The translations under genes and the position numbers were made by a program. Below are positions 1 through 6,637 of a stretch of DNA of 11,450 nucleotides, in pieces. Source of the stretch: CAYXVB01 sp964467785 (GTDB lineage Bacteria > Bdellovibrionota > UBA1018); NCBI GenBank assembly GCA_964467785.1, contig CAYXVB010000117.1, forward strand, positions 1-11,450, given 5' to 3'. How positions within the stretch are numbered: position 1 is the stretch's first letter; each line of letters starts with the position of its first letter. The notes beneath the pieces are model-generated. The model worked only from the letters and a program-made list of their open reading frames with translations, had not been told where the DNA came from and searched no databases.

Positions 1-1
1 C

Positions 2-997
2 CAGGAGACTGATGCAGAAATCCGCGCCCTGACTGCCCGCAATCATACGGCCACGCATCTGCTCCATTGGGCGCTTCGCACCGTGCTCGGCACCCATGTC
101 AAGCAGGCGGGTTCTCTAGTGCAGCCCGACTTGTTGCGCTTTGACTTCTCACACTTCCAGCCCATGACCGACGCCGAGCTCCAGCATGTCGAAGACATGA
201 TCAACGAGAAGGTCTGGACAGCACAACCGGTCTCCAAAAAGGAAATGAAGAAGGACGAAGCTATCGCCGCGGGTGCGATCGCCTTTTTCGGCGAAAAGTA
301 CGGTGATTCGGTCCGCGTGGTGAAGGTCGGCGACTTCTCGACCGAGCTCTGCGGCGGCACCCACGTCGACAACGCGAATGAGATCCACCTCTTCAAGATC
401 GGTAACGAGAGTGGCATCGCCGCTGGCGTGCGCCGCATCATCGCTTACACGTCCAAAGGCGCTTTCAACTACCTCCGTCAGAAGGACGAGGAAGTGAAGA
501 TGGTCCGCGACAAGCTCAACGCCTCCTCGAGCGCGGAGATCGCGGGCAAGCTGGACAAAATGACACTGACCGAGAAAGAACTTCGTAAGCAGATCGAGCA
601 GCTCCAGGCCAAGGCGGCCGCCGGTGAAGCCGACGAACTACTCGCCAAGGCCACTCAGATTAAGTCCACGACGGTTATTTCGGCGGCTCTTAAAATAGAT
701 GCTTCCGGCGTCAAACGTCTCCGTGACATGGCCGAGACGCTCAAGCAAAAAAAACCGGATTCCGTAATCATTCTGGGCATGAACGACGCTGAGAACGGTA
801 AGGTTTCGCTCTTGGTCGCGGTAGGCCCCAAGGCCCCCAAAACCGTGTCGGCAGCGGACGTACTCAAAGAGATCGCACCGATCATCGACGGTCGCGGAGG
901 CGGCAAGGCCGACATGGCCCAGGCTGGCGGCACAAAAGCTGCTACTTTGCCGGACGCGCTTCGGCATGGTGTCGAAGTGGCATCAAAAAAGATCTGA
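2..997 (+). CDS. alaS: Alanyl-tRNA synthetase, C-terminal part (5' end outside window)
   Basis: AlaRS charges tRNA-Ala with alanine in the cytoplasm and removes mischarged serine or glycine. The frame is open from base 2, so the window holds only the last 331 residues; the catalytic domain lies upstream. The visible part begins at the editing domain: the HTATH motif (residues 15-19 of the visible part) and CGGTH (117-121) supply the zinc ligands of the editing site. A charged, helical linker follows (about 150-210), then the C-Ala/DHHA1-type domain with a glycine-rich GRGGGKADMAQAGG motif near the end. A GTG at 83 is internal, because AlaRS-conserved sequence continues upstream of it. It ends 44 bases before the OppA-type gene on the same strand. 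I see no truncation or frameshift. Identification is from strong motif recall and is very secure. Confidence 0.97.
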   Translation, partial: QETDAEIRALTARNHTATHLLHWALRTVLGTHVKQAGSLVQPDLLRFDFSHFQPMTDAELQHVEDMINEKVWTAQPVSKKEMKKDEAIAAGAIAFFGEKYGDSVRVVKVGDFSTELCGGTHVDNANEIHLFKIGNESGIAAGVRRIIAYTSKGAFNYLRQKDEEVKMVRDKLNASSSAEIAGKLDKMTLTEKELRKQIEQLQAKAAAGEADELLAKATQIKSTTVISAALKIDASGVKRLRDMAETLKQKKPDSVIILGMNDAENGKVSLLVAVGPKAPKTVSAADVLKEIAPIIDGRGGGKADMAQAGGTKAATLPDALRHGVEVASKKI

Positions 998-1041
998 GAA
1001 TCCGAACTGTTCCTGGGGAATTCATCCCCGAGAGGTGTGAC

Positions 1042-2892
1042 ATGAGAGAGAGTTCCCTGTGGAGGGGTCTGCCCGCGCGCATGCGCGCGCGGATGGGCAT
1101 GTGGCTGGGCATCAGTGGTTGTTTGATCGCGGCGATTTCCTTTTCGAGCTGCACCAAATCGGAAGAAGATCCCAAACTCGCCATCTTCCATGGATCCCTG
1201 GGCGACGACGCCAAGACGCTGGATCCCGCCAACGCATACGACTCAGTCAGCCTGGAGATCGTCCCGCAGATCTACGAAACGCTCTATCAGTACGCCTACC
1301 TCGCCGACACCTATAAAGTCGTGCCGCTACTCGCGGCGGACATGCCCAAGTACTCGGCCGACCGGTTGACCGTCACCATCCCCATCCGTAAGGGCATCAA
1401 GTTCCAGAACGACGCCGCGTTCAAGTCCACCCAGGGCAAAGGGCGCGAGCTCACCGCGGAGGACTTTGTCTATGCATGGAAACGTCTTGCGGACCCCCGA
1501 ATCGAATCCCAGGGCTGGTGGATTTTCGACGGCAAAATCGCGGGCATCAACGCGTTCCACGACAAGATGACCGCGGCCAAGAGCAAGGAGGAGGCCGCCA
1601 AGTCCTTCGGCGACAAAATCGCGGGGATCCAGGCGCTCGATTCTCAAACTCTCCAAATCAAGCTCATGCAGCCTTATCCGCAGCTGCTCTACATCCTCTC
1701 GATGAGTTTCACCGCACCCGTCGCACGCGAGGCGGTCGAGGCCTACGGCGACGAAAAAGGCAACCTCACCGAGCATCCGGTTGGCACCGGCCCGTTCATT
1801 CTCTCCAAGTGGGAGCGGGACCGCCGCTTCGTCCTCGACCGCAACCCCGATTACCACACGGAGTTCTTCCCGACCGAAATGGCCCAGACCTACCGTCAGC
1901 AGGGCATGGCCGGAGAAATCGGCAAGCAACTTCCCTTCCTCGACCGGATCTCGATCCGAGTCATCAAGGAAAACCAGCCCCGCTGGCTCAGCTTCATGAA
2001 GAGCGAGCTGGACCTCATGGGGATCCCCAAGGACAACTTCAACTCGGCGATCACAAACCAAGTTAACCTCTCGCCCGAACTCGCCGCTCGCGGAATCCGT
2101 CTCTCGATCGAAACGGGCGCGACGTTCTACTACATTTCCTTCAACATGAAGGACAAGCTCCTTGGTCAGAACAAATTCCTGCGCCAGGCGCTCTCTTCGG
2201 CGATCGATCGCGACAAGTGGATCGAGGTGTTCACCAACAACCGCGGCAAGAAAGCCTCGACCGCGCTTCCTCCGGGCATCCCGGACCGCCCGGCCTCCGC
2301 GAAGCTCAAATACGACTTCAACCCCGAGCGCGCCAAGGAGCTTTTGGCCAAGGCCGGTTTCCCGAACGGTCAAGGTCTGCCGGCGCTCAACTTCGATCTC
2401 CGCGGCTCGGACTCCGTATCGCGCCAAATGGGCGAACTTTTCACGGCCCAGTTCGCCGCGATCGGCGTCAAACTCAACGTGATCCCCAACACTTTTCCCG
2501 CCTATCTGGAGAAAGCGAAGAAGGGCAATCTCCAGATCGCGCTCGGCGGCTGGCAGATGGATTATCCGGATGCGGAAAACGTGTATCAACTCCTCTACGG
2601 TCCGAATCAGTCCCCGGGCCCGAACGAGACGAACTACGACAGCCCCGAGATGAACAAGCTCTACAAGCAGATGGCCGTCCTGGAGTCCGGCCCCAAGCGC
2701 GCAGCCTTGATCCAAAAAATGGACGAATTACTGCAGGAAGATAGTCCCTGGGCGCTTGGCTACTATGTGGCCTCATACGAACTCTCCCAACCCTGGCTCG
2801 CGAACTACCGTTCAAGCGATCTCATCCAAAACCGGTACAAAGACTACCGGATCGATAAAGCGACGAAGGCTCGCTACCTGGAAAAGAAGTGA
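1042..2892 (+). CDS. OppA-type peptide ABC transporter substrate-binding lipoprotein
   Basis: Periplasmic solute-binding protein of the SBP_bac_5 (OppA/DppA) family, 616 residues, a little longer than typical E. coli OppA. Family signatures seen: YAWKRLADP, HPVGTGPFILSKWERDRRF followed by an NPDYH segment, LRQALSSAIDRDKW, and the C-terminal YKDYRID. The N-terminus is arginine-rich, then a hydrophobic stretch (about residues 20-35) leads to Cys37 in an FSSC lipobox, so it is probably a lipoprotein. The Phe at -3 is not the commonest choice; an ISGC at 24-27 is a weaker alternative because the hydrophobic core lies after it. The ATG at 1042 is chosen because AGAGGT lies 5 bases upstream; ATG codons at 1081, 1093 and 1099 are possible but have weaker sites. 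No oppBCDF permease or ATPase genes are adjacent, so it must pair with a transporter encoded elsewhere or act as an orphan receptor. The peptide ligand is inferred from the family. Confidence 0.92.
   Translation: MRESSLWRGLPARMRARMGMWLGISGCLIAAISFSSCTKSEEDPKLAIFHGSLGDDAKTLDPANAYDSVSLEIVPQIYETLYQYAYLADTYKVVPLLAADMPKYSADRLTVTIPIRKGIKFQNDAAFKSTQGKGRELTAEDFVYAWKRLADPRIESQGWWIFDGKIAGINAFHDKMTAAKSKEEAAKSFGDKIAGIQALDSQTLQIKLMQPYPQLLYILSMSFTAPVAREAVEAYGDEKGNLTEHPVGTGPFILSKWERDRRFVLDRNPDYHTEFFPTEMAQTYRQQGMAGEIGKQLPFLDRISIRVIKENQPRWLSFMKSELDLMGIPKDNFNSAITNQVNLSPELAARGIRLSIETGATFYYISFNMKDKLLGQNKFLRQALSSAIDRDKWIEVFTNNRGKKASTALPPGIPDRPASAKLKYDFNPERAKELLAKAGFPNGQGLPALNFDLRGSDSVSRQMGELFTAQFAAIGVKLNVIPNTFPAYLEKAKKGNLQIALGGWQMDYPDAENVYQLLYGPNQSPGPNETNYDSPEMNKLYKQMAVLESGPKRAALIQKMDELLQEDSPWALGYYVASYELSQPWLANYRSSDLIQNRYKDYRIDKATKARYLEKK
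1074..1089. repeat. 16-bp perfect palindrome of alternating G/C
   Basis: CGCGCGCATGCGCGCG is its own reverse complement and alternates purine and pyrimidine throughout, the pattern that favours Z-DNA or a cruciform. It lies inside the signal-peptide coding region of the OppA-type gene and contains an in-frame ATG (1081). It encodes the Ala-Arg-Met-Arg-Ala-Arg run, so arginine codon choice in GC-rich DNA may fully explain it. Confidence 0.5.
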
Positions 2893-2990
2893 ACTGATCC
2901 GAGCCACAGGTTTGGGTAGGGAAGGCAAGCTTCGTGACAGAAATCCTGGCGGGGGCGCAAGGCTCTCGCCGGGACTTCTTGCCCGGGGCT

Positions 2991-3040
2991 ATTGGGCTAA
3001 TGGGACTTTTCAAAAGTCCCAAAAGTCCCTTTAGCCCAAT
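2991..3040. terminator. Nested inverted repeat between convergent genes, likely bidirectional terminator
   Basis: ATTGGGCTAA (2991-3000) is the perfect reverse complement of TTAGCCCAAT (3031-3040). Inside, GGGACTTTT (3002-3010) is complementary to two consecutive copies of AAAAGTCCC (3012-3020 and 3021-3029). Pairing with the second copy gives a near-continuous stem of 10 + 9 bp with one T-T mismatch and a 10-base loop; pairing with the first copy gives a tight inner hairpin. It sits between the 3' ends of the OppA-type gene (+) and the HD-GYP gene (-), where a bidirectional terminator is expected. There is no long U-tract directly after the outer stem on either strand, so it could instead be a dispersed palindromic repeat element. 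The inverted repeat is certain; the role is inferred. Confidence 0.6.
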
Positions 3041-3083
3041 CGCTCGCGAACGGCTCACGGGGCAGCTCCGCCCGGAAGCGGAA

Positions 3084-4079
3084 TCAAGCCGCCTTTTTTC
3101 CGTTGCTGCCCTGCCGCCCAAAGACGGAGAACATGACTTTGAGTAGGTCGCGGTCGTATTTGCCGCGCTCGGCGTCATCGTTCATGATCTGAAAAGCCTG
3201 CTCCACCGTGTACGCGTGACGAAAAGGACGGCGACTAATCAGTGCGCTGAAAGCATCGGCGACTGCCACCACCCTGGCGGGATAATAGATCGCGTTTCCG
3301 GAGAGGCTGTTTGGGTAACCCGCTCCACCGGGTTCCTCATGGTGCTGATACACAATATAGCGAACCTCGTCGGGAATGCTCGAGCAGTTGGCCAACATGT
3401 TCAGGCCGAGCTTGGGGTGGGTTTTCATCTCGCCCCATTCCGCATCGCTCAGCTCGTGGGGACTGTCCAGGATCTCTCGGCGGATCTGAGTGCATCCGAT
3501 ATCATGGAGAAACCCTCCCATGCCGACGATCTCCAGCAAGGATTGGTTAAACTGCCCGGTTGCCTTGGCAAGCAACATGCTGAAAATCGCCACGGCGATG
3601 GAATGAAAATAAAGGTACTCGCCATGTGAGACGAGCTTAACCAGCAGCGTCAGCGTATGCGGACTACTCGTCATCACGTCGACGTAGCTGCGGATGAGTT
3701 GCTGGGTCCGCTTGGCCGTGTCGTCACTCAACACATGTTGCGAGAAAATTTCGGCCAGGTTCTGCTCCGTCATATTGAGGAGCATCGCCGTTTTCTTTTC
3801 GGGTGAAGACGCGGGATCCTCGAAGATCGTGCGTGCCGACCTCGAAATGAATTCCCGGTAAAGAGGCTCATCCCCCCCTCGGATATAAAGTGACTGGACG
3901 CCCTTTTGGAAATAGCCGGCCAGCCGCTTGTAATCGAGGCCGGATTGGCGTGAAAAGACGTGCGCAAAATTGTTTTCCGACAGCCTCAAGAAGATGTCGA
4001 AATGTATTTCGCGGGCGGCGCCGCGAAAGCTGTCGATCGGCACTGCGATAAGTTCGTGATCTTGCGGATTGGCTTCCAC
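3084..4079 (-). CDS. HD-GYP domain protein, probable cyclic di-GMP phosphodiesterase or sensor
   Basis: A 331-residue cytoplasmic protein with no signal peptide or membrane segment. Residues 1-145 form an uncharacterised N-terminal region without a recognisable receiver domain; 150-320 are an HD-GYP domain. Metal-binding residues are visible: H159, H192-D193 (GFLHDIG), H221, H246-H247 (YQHHEE), D275 (VADAF), plus GYP at 254-256 and RRPFRHAYT. Two positions differ from the family consensus: the lysine of HDIGK is Cys196, and the aspartate of HHExxDGxGYP is Gly251. The fold and metal site therefore look intact, but c-di-GMP hydrolysis cannot be assumed. The start is GTG (4077-4079 on the minus strand), chosen because AGGAGG lies 9 bases upstream. 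It is divergent from the exported-protein gene at 4207 and convergent with the OppA-type gene. No adjacent GGDEF gene is present. Confidence 0.9.
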   Translation of the reverse strand: MEANPQDHELIAVPIDSFRGAAREIHFDIFLRLSENNFAHVFSRQSGLDYKRLAGYFQKGVQSLYIRGGDEPLYREFISRSARTIFEDPASSPEKKTAMLLNMTEQNLAEIFSQHVLSDDTAKRTQQLIRSYVDVMTSSPHTLTLLVKLVSHGEYLYFHSIAVAIFSMLLAKATGQFNQSLLEIVGMGGFLHDIGCTQIRREILDSPHELSDAEWGEMKTHPKLGLNMLANCSSIPDEVRYIVYQHHEEPGGAGYPNSLSGNAIYYPARVVAVADAFSALISRRPFRHAYTVEQAFQIMNDDAERGKYDRDLLKVMFSVFGRQGSNGKKAA

Positions 4080-4088
4080 CGGGCCCGG

Positions 4089-4096
4089 CCTCCTTC
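4089..4096 (-). promoter_or_regulatory. Strong ribosome binding site fixing the GTG start of the HD-GYP gene
   Basis: On the minus strand the sequence reads GAAGGAGG, with 9 bases between AGGAGG and the GTG at 4079. No ATG in the same frame is better placed, so this site decides the start. Confidence 0.8.
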
Positions 4097-4206
4097 TCCC
4101 CTTTTCGACTTTGAATGGGCGATGCTTGAGGAAATTCGAGCTCCTAGTGTTTTCGAACAGGCTTCAGTTTTCCGGACGCCCGCCGATAAGAGTCTGAGAG
4201 AGGCGT

Positions 4207-4689
4207 ATGAAGAATCAGGCTTCCAGCCCTAAAACCGCATCAAAGCACGAAGGATTGGCCAATGCCTTGCGGAAGTGCGCCGCAGGCTGCGCGGCCCTGG
4301 CTCTCAGTCTGGGCGCCCTGCTTCACTGCGAGCCGGAGGCTCAGGCCGCGGACTTCGTCGTCTATGGGATGTACAGGCCGCTCGACCTCGGCAATCCCGG
4401 CGAAGCACCTCAAAAGGACTACTACATCAACATGGGCTCCCGTCACGGCGTGCATGTCGGAGATACGCTCGAAGTCCTTCGTCGCGTGTCGACCTATGAT
4501 CTGCAAACCGAGAAACTCTACGCGGATATCCTGTTCCCGTTCGCCAAGGTCAAGGTGATCCACGTCGAAAACGGCGTGGCCGTCGCCCGGATGGACAAGA
4601 TCAATCCCGCGGAAAAGACCCCAGGCTCGCCCATCGCGTCCAATCGCGGAATCATGATCGGCGACTTCGTCCGCCCCGCCGGGCGCTAA
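4207..4689 (+). CDS. Small exported protein, possible FlgT-C-like beta domain, function unknown
   Basis: 160 residues. A polar N-terminus (1-23) is followed by a hydrophobic core (about 24-40) and an AQA cleavage site near residue 47, so it is probably exported by Sec and released to the periplasm. Cys41 is preceded by LLH, which is not a good lipobox, so I do not call it a lipoprotein. The mature part (50-160) looks all-beta: a segment YYINMGSRHGVHVGD, then EVLRR, then FAKVKVIHVENGVAVARM and a final IGDFVRP. The 'G..HGV..GD..EV.R' followed by 'KVIHV....AVAR' pattern resembles the C-terminal beta-barrel of the flagellar protein FlgT, but no flagellar genes are nearby and I do not assign that role. 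A GAGAGG site precedes the ATG by about 4 bases. It is divergent from the HD-GYP gene, with 127 bases between starts. The gene is real; its function is unknown. Confidence 0.8.
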   Translation: MKNQASSPKTASKHEGLANALRKCAAGCAALALSLGALLHCEPEAQAADFVVYGMYRPLDLGNPGEAPQKDYYINMGSRHGVHVGDTLEVLRRVSTYDLQTEKLYADILFPFAKVKVIHVENGVAVARMDKINPAEKTPGSPIASNRGIMIGDFVRPAGR

Positions 4690-4705
4690 CGTCACGCTTT
4701 TGACG
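4690..4705 (+). other. Small hairpin directly after the stop codon
   Basis: CGTCA (4690-4694) and TGACG (4701-4705) form a 5-bp stem with a 6-base loop starting one base after the TAA at 4687-4689. There is no U-tract after it. It may protect the 3' end of the mRNA or be chance. Confidence 0.3.
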
Positions 4706-4750
4706 CTGCCCCTCGAAGCACCGGCGCTAACTGCCGTATCGCTGTCGCAC

Positions 4751-4772
4751 CCCATGAACGTTGTGGGTTTTT
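4751..4772 (+). terminator. Weak candidate rho-independent terminator after the exported-protein gene
   Basis: CCCA (4751-4754) can pair with TGGG (4764-4767), the loop contains a complementary AAC/GTT, and five Ts (4768-4772) follow at once. The stem is short, so it is only a candidate. It lies in the convergent gap between the small exported protein and ssb, where a plus-strand terminator is expected. Confidence 0.35.
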
Positions 4773-4779
4773 AAGGGCT

Positions 4780-4846
4780 TCCCGAAACGAAACCAGAGCG
4801 TCGAACCTCGATTCGCGCTCTCGAGCGCGCCAGCGTCGCTTCGGGA
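4780..4846. repeat. Nested inverted repeats downstream of ssb
   Basis: TCCCGAA (4780-4786) is complementary to TTCGGGA (4840-4846), enclosing a perfect inner hairpin CGCGCT-CTCG-AGCGCG (4814-4829). The heptamer AGCGTCG occurs on both sides of the inner hairpin as a direct repeat. The position just past the ssb 3' end suits a terminator or processing structure for the minus-strand transcript. No U-tract is obvious, so the role is inference. Confidence 0.35.
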
Positions 4847-4874
4847 CTCCCTCAATGCCATCCTCCTGCCGGAA

Positions 4875-5285
4875 TCAACCCGTCGCTGCCGCCTCTTCGG
4901 TCGGGTTCTCGTCACTTTCCATCCGACGGCGCGGGCTGCCTAAGAAGCTCACTTCCTCAGCAACGACCTCAAAGGCAAGGCGGGTGATCCCTTCCTTGCC
5001 TTCGTATTTGTGGCTGCGCAGCGAACCTTCGATGTAGACCGAATCCCCCTTGTGGAGAAAACGCGAGCAGGTCTCACCCTGTTTTCCCCAGGCTACGATC
5101 CGATGCCATTGAGTGATTTCTAGAGGGCGAGCCAAGCCGTCCTCACCCGCTTGCGCCCCCTCCGCATTCAATCGGCGTGAGGTGGCCAGCGAGAACGAGA
5201 CCACAGGATTCCCATTCTTCGTCTCGCGACGAACGGGATCCGCACCGAGCCTGCCTACGAGAATCACTTTATTGATGTCCTTCAT
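4875..5285 (-). CDS. ssb: Single-stranded DNA-binding protein, short form without the acidic tip
   Basis: SSB coats single-stranded DNA during replication, recombination and repair. This 136-residue protein carries the bacterial SSB OB fold: start MKDINKVILVGRLGADP, then PVVSFSLATS, EITQWHRIVAWGKQGE and KGDSVYIEGSLRSHKYEGKEG, close to E. coli SSB over about 110 residues. The C-terminal part is very short (about 25 residues, ESDENPTEEAAATG at the end) and lacks the conserved DDDIPF-type tip that recruits partner proteins in most bacterial SSBs. The ATG at 5283-5285 is supported by AAGGAG (5295-5300) nine bases upstream on the minus strand. The gene stands alone, convergent with the small exported protein and divergent from the protease; it is not between rpsF and rpsR. 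It could be an accessory SSB paralogue. Family assignment is secure; which paralogue it is remains open. Confidence 0.93.
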   Translation of the reverse strand: MKDINKVILVGRLGADPVRRETKNGNPVVSFSLATSRRLNAEGAQAGEDGLARPLEITQWHRIVAWGKQGETCSRFLHKGDSVYIEGSLRSHKYEGKEGITRLAFEVVAEEVSFLGSPRRRMESDENPTEEAAATG

Positions 5286-5294
5286 TCGTATTTA

Positions 5295-5300
5295 CTCCTT
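5295..5300 (-). promoter_or_regulatory. Ribosome binding site of ssb
   Basis: AAGGAG on the minus strand lies nine bases from the ATG at 5285 and supports that start. I could not identify a convincing promoter for ssb in 5301-5463. A GC-rich imperfect hairpin (about 5322-5348, arms GCGC/GCGC and GGC/GCC) lies further upstream and could be in the 5' leader. Confidence 0.7.
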
Positions 5301-5529
5301 ACTTAATGGACTGTGTGCAACGCGCGGCACCGCAATGGCGCCACGCGCTGACAGCCTGTGCCAACCTTATGCCGTGATTTGGCCCAGTCTCGGCCTGCCT
5401 CTGACCGAAAGGCGGCACTAGAGTCTCAACTCCGGACTAAAGAATCCGCTCCCCCACGATGCATTGCATTCAAAGAATCATTCAAGAAAAGGTGCAATTT
5501 GGAGCAAATCGGTTAACCTACGCCCACGT

Positions 5530-6579
5530 ATGCAGAATCGGACATGGACTGGTATTCTAATAGGAATTGTGACGTTGCCACTCTCGGCGGCATGGGCCTC
5601 ACCCGAAATTAGCCCCATGTCTTCGAATGACGACAGTGATTTAGCTGGATTTCGTCGGGATGCGATCCAAACGCCAGCGCTCCGACTCACGCCCGATTCG
5701 ATTCGTGAAATCACTCCGAATGGGCCTCTCACGATCCGACTGCTCCGTGTGGACCATGGGATTGAAACCCCGGTCGAAGGCTTGATCGAGCAAATCCAGA
5801 TCGGTTGCGCTGCGGGCGCGAGCCGCTTCGAGCTCAATCTTCCTTTGAATAATCGCTGGATCTCGATCACGCAGAGCAGCAACGAAACTTATAGTCTGAT
5901 CGCCGATCTCCCCTGTCAGGGAACCCATGCGCTGATCTACCACCAAGATACCCACTCAGGACAAGCGGTTGGCATCTGGCAAGTCGCCGAACGGGCGCGC
6001 CGCAAGCTCGAAGGTGCAGTCGGACTGAGCTTTTGGAATCGCAGAATCGAGTTTTCCTGGCCGGACGATGGAGATTACTACAGCTGGGGCACCGTCCATC
6101 TGACCCGGGGCGATTACTGGGATGTCGTCGGACATGAAATGGGCCACGCGATCTATGACCTTGGAGCTATCGGGGCCATCGGCGGGGGCCAACATAAAAT
6201 CGATGAGTGCTATACCGAGTCACTCGCACTGTCGGAAGGATGGGCTTCATTCTTCTCCGCCTGGGTCAATCTCAAGCTCGATGACTCGGACGCCCGCTTT
6301 GAATACCTCGTGCCGCGCCGCGCACCGATCCGAATCGAAAACATCCCGGCGGATGTCTGCAAGGGCCAAAAAAACGAGTGGCGAGTGAGTGGATTTTTCT
6401 GGGACTTCGTCGACAGCCATGACGACGGCGAAAGCCAGACCGAAAACTTCGCGCGGATGTGGCGCTCCATGGCTGGCTCCCGCGCTCCGTCCACTCGCGC
6501 AGCCAAGGACAAAATGATTTCGGGAGGCGCGTCCCCCGATCTCCTCGCCGTGATCTGGGCACTGAATTTGATGGAATAG
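5530..6579 (+). CDS. Predicted exported HExxH metalloprotease (gluzincin-like), specific family unknown
   Basis: From ATG 5530 the product is 349 residues with a Sec signal peptide: MQNRTWTGILIGIVTLPLSA, cleaved near AWA-SPE (residue 24). The mature half up to about residue 150 is unrecognised and contains two cysteines (IGCAAG and LPCQG) that could form a disulphide. The catalytic region has VVGHEMGHAIYD, with HExxH at 202-206, and SEGWASFFSAW, whose Glu236 is 30 residues after the second His and could be the third zinc ligand as in gluzincins. Two further cysteines follow (DECY and DVCKG). The open frame extends to a TTG at 5464, but starting at 5530 places the signal peptide at the N-terminus. 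Neither start has a clear ribosome binding site. The 5' end is visibly richer in A/T than the neighbours. It is transcribed the same way as pal, with 58 bases between. I do not recognise a named peptidase family; protease activity is inferred. Confidence 0.8.
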   Translation: MQNRTWTGILIGIVTLPLSAAWASPEISPMSSNDDSDLAGFRRDAIQTPALRLTPDSIREITPNGPLTIRLLRVDHGIETPVEGLIEQIQIGCAAGASRFELNLPLNNRWISITQSSNETYSLIADLPCQGTHALIYHQDTHSGQAVGIWQVAERARRKLEGAVGLSFWNRRIEFSWPDDGDYYSWGTVHLTRGDYWDVVGHEMGHAIYDLGAIGAIGGGQHKIDECYTESLALSEGWASFFSAWVNLKLDDSDARFEYLVPRRAPIRIENIPADVCKGQKNEWRVSGFFWDFVDSHDDGESQTENFARMWRSMAGSRAPSTRAAKDKMISGGASPDLLAVIWALNLME

Positions 6580-6637
6580 CCCGGACCTAAAGGCATTGCT
6601 TTTTCAGATGATTCGAATAAATTGTGGGGCCATGACC

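Noticed and set aside
1015..1029. GGGGA-ATTCA-TCCCC hairpin after alaS as a terminator
   Set aside because: Only five base pairs and no T-tract; it sits just before the next gene's ribosome binding site and is more likely within a shared transcript.
1327..2715. Open frame of 462 residues on the minus strand
   Set aside because: It lies opposite the OppA-type gene, is rich in Arg/Leu/Val/Gly typical of antisense GC-rich shadows, and matches no family, whereas the plus strand carries clear OppA motifs.
2934..3146. Short plus-strand open frame in the convergent gap
   Set aside because: It covers the palindromic hairpin and the end of the HD-GYP gene, has no ribosome binding site and no family signal.
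4761..4943. Short open frames between the small exported protein and ssb
   Set aside because: They overlap hairpins and the ssb 3' end, have no good start sites and resemble translated non-coding sequence.
5322..5348. GC-rich imperfect hairpin upstream of ssb as a riboswitch or attenuator
   Set aside because: Only about nine broken base pairs with bulges; no conserved motif or U-tract, so not enough to call.
5464..5529. TTG-initiated 22-residue extension of the protease
   Set aside because: It would place a basic polar segment before a normal signal peptide and has no ribosome binding site.
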